From positions 1-47,544 of the forward strand of contig WNDY01000035.1 in assembly GCA_009914555.1 (NCBI GenBank): a stretch of 47,544 nucleotides of DNA, in the 5' to 3' direction. Origin of the DNA: Xylophilus sp. (lineage in GTDB: Bacteria > Pseudomonadota > Gammaproteobacteria > Burkholderiales > Burkholderiaceae_C). Of the stretch, positions 33,805 through 41,730 are shown one piece after another; position 1 is the first letter of the stretch; every line of letters begins with the position of its first letter. The notes under the pieces are model-generated. The model ran no database searches, was not told the origin of the DNA, and saw only the letters and a list, made by a program, of their open reading frames with translations. The position numbers and the translations under genes are program-made.

Positions 33805-34077
33805 TCACGCCATCTGGCTGATGGTCCTGCGGAAGCGGGCGAGCGACAGCGCGAACAGCAACGCACCGGTCACCGGCAGGAACGCGAACGGCTTCCAGAC
33901 CACCGCGATCCCCGCGCAGCGGTAGGGGGCGGCCTGGCCGAGTTCGACGAAATGGGTGGTGGGCGCCGCCTGCATGAGGATCTGCAAGGTCTGCGGCATG
34001 TTGCGCGCCGGCCCCTGCACCACGGGCGCCATCGACCAGACCTTGGCCGGCATGCGGGCGATCAGGTCGCGCAGCAT
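33805..34077 (-). pseudogene. Remnant of an ABC-2 type permease (C-terminal part)
   Basis: A 90-residue frame carries the end of a YhhJ-like ABC-2 transport permease: MPQTLQILMQAAPTTHFVELG, YRCAGIAVVWKPF, a final membrane segment and LARFRRTISQMA. The other ~280 residues and the ATPase partner are missing, so this is a gene fragment. It is downstream of a lipoprotein start on the same strand, and both look like leftovers of one export operon. The surroundings (33738-33804) hold nothing else. Confidence 0.6.
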
Positions 34078-34199
34078 GGGTCAGGAGCCACGGGCAGCCG
34101 AAGGCGGTCCTGCGGCGCGAGCGACCGGCAGCCGGCCAGCAGGGTCAGCGCGGCCGGGGGCAGCGGGATGGCGATGGCGCGTCGCCGGACAGGGCGCAT
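34062..34199 (-). pseudogene. Possible N-terminal remnant of an outer-membrane efflux lipoprotein
   Basis: A 45-residue frame from ATG34199 begins with a lipoprotein signal ending in a lipobox (LTLLAGC), then SLAPQDRLRLPVAPDP. This resembles the start of NodT-type outer-membrane factors (SLAPxYxRPxLPVxxxxP). The frame then runs into the permease fragment in another frame and stops. A deletion joining the first gene to the last of an efflux operon would explain it. Short, so uncertain. Confidence 0.35.
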
Positions 34200-34209
34200 G
34201 GGCCTTTTT

Positions 34210-34986
34210 TCAGGCGAGGATGTGGATGCCGCCGTCGACGTGCAGCGTACAGCCGGTCATGGCGCGCGCGCCGGCGCCGACGAGGTAGACGCACAGCGCG
34301 CCCACGTCGGCGATCTCCAGCGGATGGCGCAGCGGCGCGCGGCGCGCGCTGTCTTCCAGCAGTTCGCCGAAGGCCGGAATGCCCGAGGCCGCGCGCGTGG
34401 CCAGCGGGCCGGGCGAGACCGCGTGCACGCGGATGCCCTGCGGCCCGAGCTCGGCGGCGAGGTAGCGCACCGAGGACTCCAGCGCGGCCTTGACCGGGCC
34501 CATGACGCCGTAGCGATTCACGACCTCCTCGGCGCCCAGGTAGCTCATCGTGAGGAGCGTGCCGCCGCCGGCGGCCGCCATCAGCGGCTCGGCCGCACGC
34601 GCGAGCCGGATGAACGAATGGCAGGAGATGTCCATCGCCTGCGCGAAGCCCTCGGCCGAGCTGTCGACCACCCGGCCGTGCAGGTCGGCGCGCGGCGCGA
34701 AGGCGACCGAATGCAGCACGAAGTCGAGCCGGCCCCAGCGCGCGGCGATGGCGTCGAACAGGGCCTGCAGCTCGCCGGAATGGGTCACGTCGAGCGCCTG
34801 TGCGATCGGCGCGCCGAGCCGCTGCGCCAGCGGCTCCACATGGGGGCGCGCCTTCTCGCCCTGCCAGGTCACGGCGACCTCCGCGCCCGCCTCGCGCAGC
34901 GCGGCGGCACAGCCCCACGCGATGCTCTGGTCGTTGGCGATGCCGACGACCAGCCCCTTCCTGCCGTTCAACGGTACATGCGTCAT
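34210..34986 (-). CDS. fabI: Enoyl-[acyl-carrier-protein] reductase, FabI type
   Basis: A 258-residue NADH-dependent enoyl reductase of type II fatty acid synthesis. The FabI traits are the opening KGLVVGIANDQSIAWGCA (not TGxxxGIG), SYLGAEEVVNRYGVMGPVKA with the Tyr-x6-Lys catalytic pair, and PGPLATRAASGI. ATG34986 is preceded by CAAGGGGAGTC. It stands upstream of an export-operon remnant, the phasin gene and Pta-AckA on one strand. FabI next to Pta-AckA is a grouping I know from other Proteobacteria. It could be a secondary FabI used under low oxygen. Confidence 0.9.
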   Translation of the reverse strand: MTHVPLNGRKGLVVGIANDQSIAWGCAAALREAGAEVAVTWQGEKARPHVEPLAQRLGAPIAQALDVTHSGELQALFDAIAARWGRLDFVLHSVAFAPRADLHGRVVDSSAEGFAQAMDISCHSFIRLARAAEPLMAAAGGGTLLTMSYLGAEEVVNRYGVMGPVKAALESSVRYLAAELGPQGIRVHAVSPGPLATRAASGIPAFGELLEDSARRAPLRHPLEIADVGALCVYLVGAGARAMTGCTLHVDGGIHILA

Positions 34987-35308
34987 GGACTCCCCTTGCT
35001 CTTCCTGCGGCTGCGCCCGGCGCGCCATGCTCCAGGGCACCTTCCATTGTTCAACCGGCGCGGCGGACGAACCTTGACCTGCGTCAAGCGCATTCCGGTA
35101 GATACCGTCCGGTCGGCAGATTGGAGCGGCTCCTAGAATACATCCTCGCCGTTGCAGTCGCATGGCATGGCATGGCCGGCCGTTTCCTCGGCCCGCCGCG
35201 ACCACGCCGCGCTGCTGCTGGAATTGCCGGCGCCGCGGTGACGGCTGCCGGATCCGCGCCATGCACCGTCCCAGCGCGCACAGTCCGCGCGCCGTGAGCC
35301 TGTACCCT
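34987..35308. other. 322-bp gap between fabI and tctA: promoter region
   Basis: This gap holds the FNR/ANR-type box and the presumed fabI promoter. The part from 35150 to 35308 is GC-rich and shows no gene, no clear terminator with a T-run, and no repeat I can recognise. Confidence 0.4.
35074..35087. promoter_or_regulatory. FNR/ANR-type binding site TTGAC-N4-GTCAA
   Basis: TTGACCTGCGTCAA is a perfect dyad that matches the FNR/ANR family consensus (TTGAT-N4-ATCAA) with the frequent C/G variant. Its centre is about 94 bp upstream of the fabI start, so a transcript starting near 35039 would place it at the classical -41.5. It predicts low-oxygen activation of fabI and possibly of the phasin-pta-ackA genes behind it. 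Confidence 0.6.
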
Positions 35309-36826
35309 CTACGCCCGGGCCACCCTTGCGCCGCGCCGGCGGCCGATCCAGCGCAGCGCGCGCGGCAGCACCAGCACTGCCACCACGACCACGATCAGCG
35401 CGATCGACATCGGACGCTGGAAGAACACCACGGCGCTGCCCTCGCCGATGGACATCGCGTTGCGCATCTGCGCCTCGGCCAGCGGGCCCAGGATCATGCC
35501 GACCACGACCGGCGCGGTCGGGAAGTCGAAGCGCCGCATCACCACGCCGAGCACGCCGATGGCGTAGAGCAGGAACAGGTCGAACGCGCTCTGGCGCATG
35601 CCGTAGGCGCCCACCGTTGCGAAGATCAGGATGCCGGCGTAGAGCTGCGGCTTGGGCACCTTCAGCAGCTTGACCCACAGGCCCACCATCGGCAGGTTGA
35701 GCACCAGCAGCATCACGTTGCCGATGTAGAGCGAGGCGATCAGCGCCCACACCAGCGCAGCCGAGCTCGTGAACAGCTGCGGCCCGGGCTGGATGCCGTA
35801 GTTCTGGAACGCGCCGAGCAGGATCGCCGTGGTGTTCGACGTGGGAATGCCCAGTGTGAGCAGCGGGATCAGCGCGGCCGTCACCGTCGCGTTGTTGGCC
35901 GCCTCGGGGCCGGCCACGCCTTTGATCGCGCCCTTCGTTCCGAACTCGGCGCGGTCCTCGCCCTGGGCCAGTTTCTTCTCGGTCGCATAGCTCAGAAAGG
36001 TCGGGATCTCGGTGCCGCCCGCGGGGATGCAGCCGAACGGCGTGCCGATCGCGGTGCCGCGCAGCCAGGCGGGGATGGAGCGCTTCCAGTCGCGCGCAGT
36101 CATGTGCACGCGGCTCATGCGGTTCTGGCCCTCGACCACGCGGCCTTCGTAGAGCACCGCGTAGAGCACCTCGGCCACGGCGAACAGGCCCACGGCCACG
36201 AGCACGATCTCGATGCCGTCGAGCAGTTCGGGCACGCCGCCGGTGTAGCGCGTCTGGCCCGAAATCTGGTCCATGCCCACGCAGCCGGCCGCAAGGCCGA
36301 GGAACAGCGCCGTCAGGCCGCGCAGCGTGCTCTTGCCCAGCACCGCGCTCACCGTGGTGAAGGCCAGCAGCATCAGCAGAAAGTATTCGGGCGGCCCGAG
36401 CTTGACCGCGAAGTCGGCCACGTAGGGCGCGAACAGCGTGACGATCACGGTGGCGATCGTGCCGGCGACGAACGAGCCGATCGCCGCCGTGGCCAGCGCC
36501 GCGCCGGCACGGCCGCTCTTGGCCATCCTGTTGCCCTCCATCGCCGTGACCATGCTGGCCGTCTCGCCGGGCGTGTTCAGCAGGATCGAGGTGGTGGAGC
36601 CGCCGTACATCGCGCCGTAGTAGATGCCGGCGAAGAAAATCATCGAGGCCGTGACCTCGACCTTGGCCGTGATCGGCAGCAGCATGGCCACGGCCACCGC
36701 CGGGCCGATGCCCGGCAGCACGCCCACGGCCGTGCCGAGCGCGCAGCCGAACAGCGCCCACAGCAGGTTGACCGGCGTGATCGCGGAGGCGAAGCCCTGC
36801 AGCAGGGCGTTGAAGATGTCCATCAT
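35309..36826 (-). CDS. tctA: Tripartite tricarboxylate transporter large permease TctA
   Basis: A 505-residue inner-membrane protein with about 11-12 hydrophobic segments, the large subunit of a sodium-driven tricarboxylate transporter. [20 protein letters not shown] and the conserved [15 protein letters not shown] are typical, as is [20 protein letters not shown], a second inverted copy of the motif. It ends the tctCBA transcription unit, 13 bp behind tctB. With the receptor it should import citrate or a similar di/tricarboxylate under control of TctDE. Confidence 0.94.
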   Translation of the reverse strand: MMDIFNALLQGFASAITPVNLLWALFGCALGTAVGVLPGIGPAVAVAMLLPITAKVEVTASMIFFAGIYYGAMYGGSTTSILLNTPGETASMVTAMEGNRMAKSGRAGAALATAAIGSFVAGTIATVIVTLFAPYVADFAVKLGPPEYFLLMLLAFTTVSAVLGKSTLRGLTALFLGLAAGCVGMDQISGQTRYTGGVPELLDGIEIVLVAVGLFAVAEVLYAVLYEGRVVEGQNRMSRVHMTARDWKRSIPAWLRGTAIGTPFGCIPAGGTEIPTFLSYATEKKLAQGEDRAEFGTKGAIKGVAGPEAANNATVTAALIPLLTLGIPTSNTTAILLGAFQNYGIQPGPQLFTSSAALVWALIASLYIGNVMLLVLNLPMVGLWVKLLKVPKPQLYAGILIFATVGAYGMRQSAFDLFLLYAIGVLGVVMRRFDFPTAPVVVGMILGPLAEAQMRNAMSIGEGSAVVFFQRPMSIALIVVVVAVLVLPRALRWIGRRRGARVARA

Positions 36827-36839
36827 GGCCGGGCTCCCT

Positions 36840-37382
36840 TCACAGCCATCCGGTGTTCGTCAGGCCCGGCAGATTAATCGCCAGGAATTGCGTGAAGCCC
36901 CAGAACACCGGGGCCGCGATCACCACGCCGGTCAACGCGTCCTTCACCCAGGTCGAGGCCCGGCTGGCCGACGGCTGGCCCGCGGCGCGGCGCAGGCCCT
37001 GCACCGCCAGCAGGTAGCACAGCGTGCAGCTCAGGATGAAGCCGACGGTGGTGATCAGCGCCGCGTTGAGCAGCAGCCCGGCCGAGACCCAGACGAAGCC
37101 GGGCCAGTAGCCGGTGGCCGCGCCCGAGGGCTCCTCCAGCTCGCGAAAACCGCCGGTGCGCGGCTCCCACACGATCCAGCCGCCGCACAGCGTGAGCGCG
37201 ACCGACACGAGCCACGGCACGAAGTTGGGGCCGACGCCGCCGTAGCCCGCGTCGGACGAGATGCCGGTGGCGCCCCACGCCAGGCCCAGGCCGGTGAGCA
37301 GCACGCCGATGCCGACGAGCGTCTGCGGGAGCGCGGAGGCCGGCGGCGGCGCGACGGGATGGAGGGGCGGGATCGTGGTCAT
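36840..37382 (-). CDS. tctB: Tripartite tricarboxylate transporter small subunit TctB
   Basis: A 180-residue membrane protein with four hydrophobic segments, the small permease subunit of the TTT family. Sequence is poorly conserved in this family; assignment rests on the size, segment pattern (LVGIGVLLTGLGLAWGA; WLVSVALTLCGGWIVW; paired helices near the end) and its place between tctC and tctA. ATG37382 is chosen because the 12 residues before it in the frame show no membrane or family features. Confidence 0.88.
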   Translation of the reverse strand: MTTIPPLHPVAPPPASALPQTLVGIGVLLTGLGLAWGATGISSDAGYGGVGPNFVPWLVSVALTLCGGWIVWEPRTGGFRELEEPSGAATGYWPGFVWVSAGLLLNAALITTVGFILSCTLCYLLAVQGLRRAAGQPSASRASTWVKDALTGVVIAAPVFWGFTQFLAINLPGLTNTGWL

Positions 37383-37458
37383 GCGCGGGCGGGAAAGAAG
37401 GGAAACGGAGAACGGCACGCCGCAGGGCGTGCCGTCGCGGGCGGCGGGAGGCAGCCGC

Positions 37459-38427
37459 TCAGGACACCATGCCGGCCTTGGTCATCGGGTCGCGCAGCGC
37501 GGCGAACTCGTGTTCGACGAACTTCGTGAACGCATCGCCGGTCAGCACCGCGGGCGTCCAGTCGTTCTTCTTGACCGCGTCGGCCCAGGCCGGCGTCTTG
37601 AGCGCGGCCGTCACGCCGTCGATCAGCGCCTGGCGCTGCGCGGCCGTGATGCCCGGCGCGCCGTAGACGCCGCGCCAGTTGCCGATCTCGATGTCGATGC
37701 CCTGCTCCTTGAGTGTGGGCACGTCGATGCCAGGCAGCCGCTCGGCCGAGGTGACCGCGATCGCGCGCATCTTGCCGGCGGCGATGTACTCGGCGAACTC
37801 GCTGTAGCCGCTGCCGCCCACGGTGACGTTGCCGCCGAGGATGGCCGCCGTGGCCTCGCCGCCTCCGCGGAAGGCCACGTAGTTGATCTTGGCGGGATCG
37901 ACGCCGACCTTCTGCGCGATCATGGCCGCGGCGATGTGCTCGGTGGAGCCGCGCGAGCCGCCGCCCCACTTGACGCTGCCCGGGTCCTTCTTGAGCTGGG
38001 CGACCACGTCCTTGATGGTCTTGAGCGGCGAGTTGGCCGGCAGCACGAACACGTTGTATTCACTGGTGAGGCGCGCGATCGGCGTGGCCTGCTCCAGCTT
38101 GACCAGCGGCTTGCCGGTGATGATGCCGCCGAGCATCACCGCGCCCATGACCATCAGCGCGTTCGGGTCGCCCTTGCTGCCGTTGACGAACTGGGCCAGG
38201 CCGATCGCGCCGGCCGCGCCGCCCTTGTTGTCGTAGGTGACGGTGTCGGCCACCTTGGCCTCGGTCAGTGCCTTGCCGAGCGCGCGGCCGGTCGTGTCCC
38301 AGCCGCCGCCCGGGTTGGCCGGCAGCATCAGCTTGAAGTTGCCCGCGGCCTTGGCCGACAGCGGCAGCAGGCCGGCGGCCGCCAGCGCGGCCACGGAATG
38401 CAGGAAAGTGGAACGGCGCATCGTCAT
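37459..38427 (-). CDS. tctC: Tricarboxylate-binding receptor TctC
   Basis: A 322-residue periplasmic receptor, the only one of the four in this window that has its own TctA/TctB. Signal peptide TFLHSVAALAAAGLLPLSAKA, then the TctC-like FKLMLPANPGGGWDTTGRAL (closer to true TctC than to the Bug branch), and VDVPTLKEQGIDIEIG-like sequence near the C-terminus. It is the first gene of the operon, divergent from tctD across 125 bp. The ligand is likely citrate or a related acid. Confidence 0.92.
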   Translation of the reverse strand: MTMRRSTFLHSVAALAAAGLLPLSAKAAGNFKLMLPANPGGGWDTTGRALGKALTEAKVADTVTYDNKGGAAGAIGLAQFVNGSKGDPNALMVMGAVMLGGIITGKPLVKLEQATPIARLTSEYNVFVLPANSPLKTIKDVVAQLKKDPGSVKWGGGSRGSTEHIAAAMIAQKVGVDPAKINYVAFRGGGEATAAILGGNVTVGGSGYSEFAEYIAAGKMRAIAVTSAERLPGIDVPTLKEQGIDIEIGNWRGVYGAPGITAAQRQALIDGVTAALKTPAWADAVKKNDWTPAVLTGDAFTKFVEHEFAALRDPMTKAGMVS

Positions 38428-38552
38428 GGTGGATGTCTCCTTGCGGTTCGGAAAGAATTCGACCGGGCGATGATGCGCCGCGAGCCTGTCAAACGGCTGT
38501 CCGTGCTGCTGGGGAAAACCCGAGGTCCGGGCAGTGCTATGTTCGCGGTCCC

Positions 38553-39221
38553 ATGAACATCCTGCTCGTCGAAGACGATCCCGCCATGCAGACCGCGCTG
38601 CGCCGCGCGCTCGGCAGCCGCGGCATGGACGTGGACACGGCCGCTGACGGCCACGCGGCCCTGGCGCAGTGGACCGCGCAGCCGCCCGATGCCGTGGTGC
38701 TCGACCTGAGCCTGCCCGGCCTCGACGGGCTGGAGGTGCTGACCCAGGCGCGCCGGCAGGGACTGCGCACGCCGGTCATCGTGCTGACCGCGCGTTCCAC
38801 CGTGGGCGACCGCGTGCTGGGCCTGAACACCGGCGCCGACGACTACCTGGCCAAGCCGTTTGACCTCGACGAACTCGAAGCCCGGCTGCACGCCCTGCTG
38901 CGCCGCGGCGGCGCCGGCGCGCAGGAGGTCGTGGTCGGCCCGCTGCGCCACGACCGCAGCAGCGGCGCCATCTACAACGGCGCCCGCCTGCTCGACCTGA
39001 CGCCGCGCGAGGCCGCGCTGCTCCAGGCCCTGATGGAGCAGGCCGGCCGCGCCGTGTCCAAGGAACGGCTGTTCGAGCTGGTCTTCCCCGACGGGCCGCA
39101 AGTGCAGTACGAGGCCGTCGAAGTCGTCGTCTACCGCCTGCGCAAGAAACTGGCCGGCACCGGCGTCACGCTGGTGACGCTGCGCGGCCTGGGGTCCCTG
39201 CTCAAGGCCGACCCGGCATGA
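38553..39221 (+). CDS. tctD: OmpR-family response regulator TctD
   Basis: A 222-residue two-component regulator. Receiver domain with acidic E7/D8/D9, phospho-acceptor D51 (VVLDLSLPG) and K101 region (DYLAKPF). The C-terminal winged helix includes LTPREAALLQALMEQAGRAV and YRLRKKLAGTG. ATG38553 is the first good start; the longer frame to 38433 overlaps the promoter region. It is divergent from tctC and overlaps the kinase gene by 4 bp, so it should switch on tctCBA when the acid is present. Confidence 0.93.
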   Translation: MNILLVEDDPAMQTALRRALGSRGMDVDTAADGHAALAQWTAQPPDAVVLDLSLPGLDGLEVLTQARRQGLRTPVIVLTARSTVGDRVLGLNTGADDYLAKPFDLDELEARLHALLRRGGAGAQEVVVGPLRHDRSSGAIYNGARLLDLTPREAALLQALMEQAGRAVSKERLFELVFPDGPQVQYEAVEVVVYRLRKKLAGTGVTLVTLRGLGSLLKADPA

Positions 39222-40645
39222 CGGCCGGCCCCAGGCGCCTGTCGCTGCGGCTCTACCTGCTGCTGGGCATCCTGCTGCCGGTGGGCGTAATCGTCGCGTT
39301 CAACACCGCCAGCCTCTACCGCGAGACCCTGGCCGCGCTGCACACGGCCTACGACCGCACGCTGCTGGCATCGGCCAAGACCATCAGCGAGCAGATCGAC
39401 GTCGCCGGCTATGACGACGCGGCGGTGCTGCGCGCTACCGTACCCTACTCCGCGCTCGAAGCCTTCGAGGCCGACAACCAGAGCCGCATGTACTACCGCG
39501 TGTCCGACCTCCGGGACCGGCTGGTGTCGGGCTTCGAGGAGCTGCCGCCGTGGCACGGCACCATCCCGCAGCGCCCGCCCTATGCGGCGCTGGTGGACTT
39601 CTACGACGACGTGTTCCGTGGCCACCGCGTGCGCGTGGCCGTGCTGCTGCAGCCCGTGGCCGGGCCCGCGGGCCGCGGCATGGCCGTGATTCAGGTGGCC
39701 GAGACGCTGGAGCTGCGCGAGACGCTGGCGCGCGACATCCTCTGGGACACGGTACGGCTGCAGCTGCTGCTGGCCGTGATCGCCTTCGTCGTGCTGGTGG
39801 TGGTGCAGCGCGCGACGCGGCCGGTGCGCCAGCTCAGCGCCGCCTTGCAGAACCGGCCCGAAGGCGAACTCACGCCGCTGCCCGCCATCGATGCTCCGCG
39901 CGAGCTGCGCCCGCTGGTGGAGGCCACCAACGCCGTCATGCAGCGGCTGAGCCACCTGCTGGCGCACCAGCAGCGCTTCGTGCGCGATGCCTCGCACCAG
40001 CTGCGCACGCCGCTGGCCGTGCTCAAGACGCAGGTGCAGTCGGCCCAGCGCGGCGACATGGAACCCCGGCAGGCGCTGCGCGAGATCGCGCAGACCGTGG
40101 ACCGCGCCACACAGCTGGCCAACCAGATGCTGGCGCTGACCAAGGTCGAACAGCTGCGCCAGCAGGGCGAACCACCGGCCACCGACTGGGCGCCCATCGT
40201 GCGCGCCATGGCGCTGGAGCTGGCGCCGCTGATGGCCGCGCGCGACCTCGACTTCGGGATCGAGGGCGACGGCCTGCGCCTGCCGGTGCGCGCGCACGCC
40301 TGGATGCTGCGCGAGCTGGTGCGCAACCTGCTGCACAACGCCATCCGCCATGCGCCCGCGGGCAGCGAGCTGACCCTGGCGCTGCATGTCGAGGGCCGCT
40401 GGGCCGTGCTGACCATCGCCGACCACGGCCCCGGCATCGCGCCGGCGCTGGCCGCCCGCCTGTTCCAACCCTTCTCGGCCGGCGACGACCGCACCGGCTC
40501 CGGGCTGGGCCTGGCCATCTGCCGCGAGATCGTGCAGGCCATCGGCGGCCAGGTCACGCTGGACAATCGCATGGTGCATGGCCGCACCGACGGTCTGGAC
40601 GCGGTGGTGCGCCTGCCGCTGGCGCCTGGCGCGGGTTCACAATGA
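39218..40645 (+). CDS. tctE: Sensor histidine kinase TctE
   Basis: A 475-residue membrane kinase. The N-terminal segment LYLLLGILLPVGVIVAF is the first membrane helix, followed by a periplasmic 2CSK_N-type sensing domain up to about 175. A second membrane helix (LQLLLAVIAFVVLVVVQ) precedes the HAMP-like stretch, H260 in DASHQLRTPL, the N box RNLLHNAIRHAP, and G boxes DHGPGIAP and GSGLGLAICREIV. It overlaps tctD at the start and the S4 gene at the end, in both cases by 4 bp. It senses the tricarboxylate, probably with TctC. Confidence 0.92.
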   Translation: MTAGPRRLSLRLYLLLGILLPVGVIVAFNTASLYRETLAALHTAYDRTLLASAKTISEQIDVAGYDDAAVLRATVPYSALEAFEADNQSRMYYRVSDLRDRLVSGFEELPPWHGTIPQRPPYAALVDFYDDVFRGHRVRVAVLLQPVAGPAGRGMAVIQVAETLELRETLARDILWDTVRLQLLLAVIAFVVLVVVQRATRPVRQLSAALQNRPEGELTPLPAIDAPRELRPLVEATNAVMQRLSHLLAHQQRFVRDASHQLRTPLAVLKTQVQSAQRGDMEPRQALREIAQTVDRATQLANQMLALTKVEQLRQQGEPPATDWAPIVRAMALELAPLMAARDLDFGIEGDGLRLPVRAHAWMLRELVRNLLHNAIRHAPAGSELTLALHVEGRWAVLTIADHGPGIAPALAARLFQPFSAGDDRTGSGLGLAICREIVQAIGGQVTLDNRMVHGRTDGLDAVVRLPLAPGAGSQ

Positions 40646-41076
40646 TGGGGATGGAGAAACTCCCCCTTGCCGCGATGCGCCTGGACAAATGGCTCTGGTG
40701 CGCCCGCTTCTACAAGACCCGTGCGCTGGCCGTCGAGGAGATCGGCCGCGGCCGCGTGCAGGTCAACGGCCAGGACGCCAAGCCGGCGCGCGAGCTGCGC
40801 GTGGGCGACGCGGTCGCGCTGCGCCAGGGCCCGGTCGCGCGCACCGTCGTCGTGCGCGGCCTCTCGGGCGCGCGCGGCCCGGCGCCGGTCGCCCAGCGGC
40901 TGTACGAGGAAACGGCCGAGAGCATCGCCGCGCGCGCCCGCGCCGCCGAGCAGCGCCGGCTGGCGCCCGAGCCGGCCCTGAGCCTGCACGAGGGCCGCCC
41001 GACCAAGCGCGACCGCCGCGAGATCGAGCGCACCCGGCGCGACTGGGGCGACCGCTGGACGGCGTCGGTGGACTGA
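40642..41076 (+). CDS. hslR: S4-domain RNA-binding protein (Hsp15-like)
   Basis: About 144 residues. An S4 RNA-binding domain opens with MRLDKWLWCARFYKTRALAV and continues EEIGRGRVQVNGQDAKPARE, the pattern of Hsp15, which binds stalled 50S subunits carrying nascent chains. A basic C-terminal tail (GRPTKRDRREIER) is typical. ATG40642 overlaps the tctE stop; ATG40645 and ATG40651 are other choices. Its grouping with tctDE is probably positional. The TGA lies 3 bp before copy 4 of the two-box element. Confidence 0.88.
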   Translation: MMGMEKLPLAAMRLDKWLWCARFYKTRALAVEEIGRGRVQVNGQDAKPARELRVGDAVALRQGPVARTVVVRGLSGARGPAPVAQRLYEETAESIAARARAAEQRRLAPEPALSLHEGRPTKRDRREIERTRRDWGDRWTASVD

Positions 41077-41079
41077 AAT

Positions 41080-41140
41080 ATACTCCCCACTCTTAAGCTC
41101 TGTGGCGCCCGTATATCAACCGCTGCAGGCCTATACTCCC
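41080..41140. repeat. Two-box intergenic element, copy 4
   Basis: ATACTCCC at 41080-41087 and 41133-41140, 53 bp apart. The first box begins 3 bp after the S4 gene stop. Interior matches of the shared pattern include GGCG at 41105-41108 and CGC at 41121-41123. Downstream lies the hydrolase pseudogene on the other strand. Confidence 0.7.
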
Positions 41141-41142
41141 TG

Positions 41143-41600
41143 TCAAGCGATCCCCGGCAGCAGATCCGCCAATGCCTGCGGTGCGCTCAGCATGGTGCCA
41201 TGGCCGGCGTCCAGCCCCTGCCACTTCCAGCGGGCATCCGACCGAACCCGCGCCTCTGACACCCCCAGCAGATCGTCCGGCGCCCGCAGGCATCGCACGT
41301 AGCCGCTGCGCTGCCCCGGCGGCGCCGGGAGCAGACGGGCGGGGGTGAAACAGCTGCTGGCCGGCTGCGGCGTGGGCATGGCGTCGACCCGCCCTGGCCC
41401 GCCGCATCCACGCCGAACAGCGCCGAGGGCAGCGGCGGAATGCGCCAGCCGCGTCGGCCGCCGCCCGTTCGGCATAGTCGTCGATCAACGCCGGCGCATG
41501 GTCCGGCAGCTTCTCACCGTCCTCTGGCACAAAGGCATCGGGCAGCACCAGGTGAGCGACCGCATCCAGCACGAACGCGCCGGACGGTGCGGCAGAGCAA
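41143..41600 (-). pseudogene. Alpha/beta hydrolase pseudogene, truncated and twice frameshifted
   Basis: On the minus strand three frames carry consecutive parts of one alpha/beta hydrolase. VAHLVLPDAFVPEDGEKLPD and DDYAERAA are in one frame, GWRIPPLPSALFGVDAAGQG in the next, and QRSGYVRCLRAPDD with GHGTMLSAPQALADLLPGIA in a third. The N-terminal half including the nucleophile is missing. At least two frameshifts and a truncation mean that it is dead. It stretches from just after the two-box element to about 41600 and is transcribed, if at all, from the rlmD side. Confidence 0.75.
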
Positions 41601-41625
41601 CGCCCGCCAACAAGGCCCTCGTCAA

Positions 41626-41700
41626 GCGCTTCGCGCTTGCCCGGTGGTCCCCTCCGGGGACGCTTTTGCCTGGGGGCGGCCCGGCGGCAGAAAAGGGCGA
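41626..41700. repeat. GC-rich multi-hairpin segment downstream of rlmD
   Basis: Three successive dyads: AAGCGC-N3-GCGCTT (about 41625-41640), GTCCCC-TCC-GGGGAC (41647-41661), and CTTTTGCC facing GGCAGAAAAG (41662-41696). On the minus strand the segment follows the rlmD stop and could end its transcript; on the plus strand the middle hairpin is followed by CTTTT. It looks like a dispersed, structured intergenic repeat. Confidence 0.45.
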
Positions 41701-41730
41701 CCGGAGCCCCCTTCCTGCATGCCGGACGGA

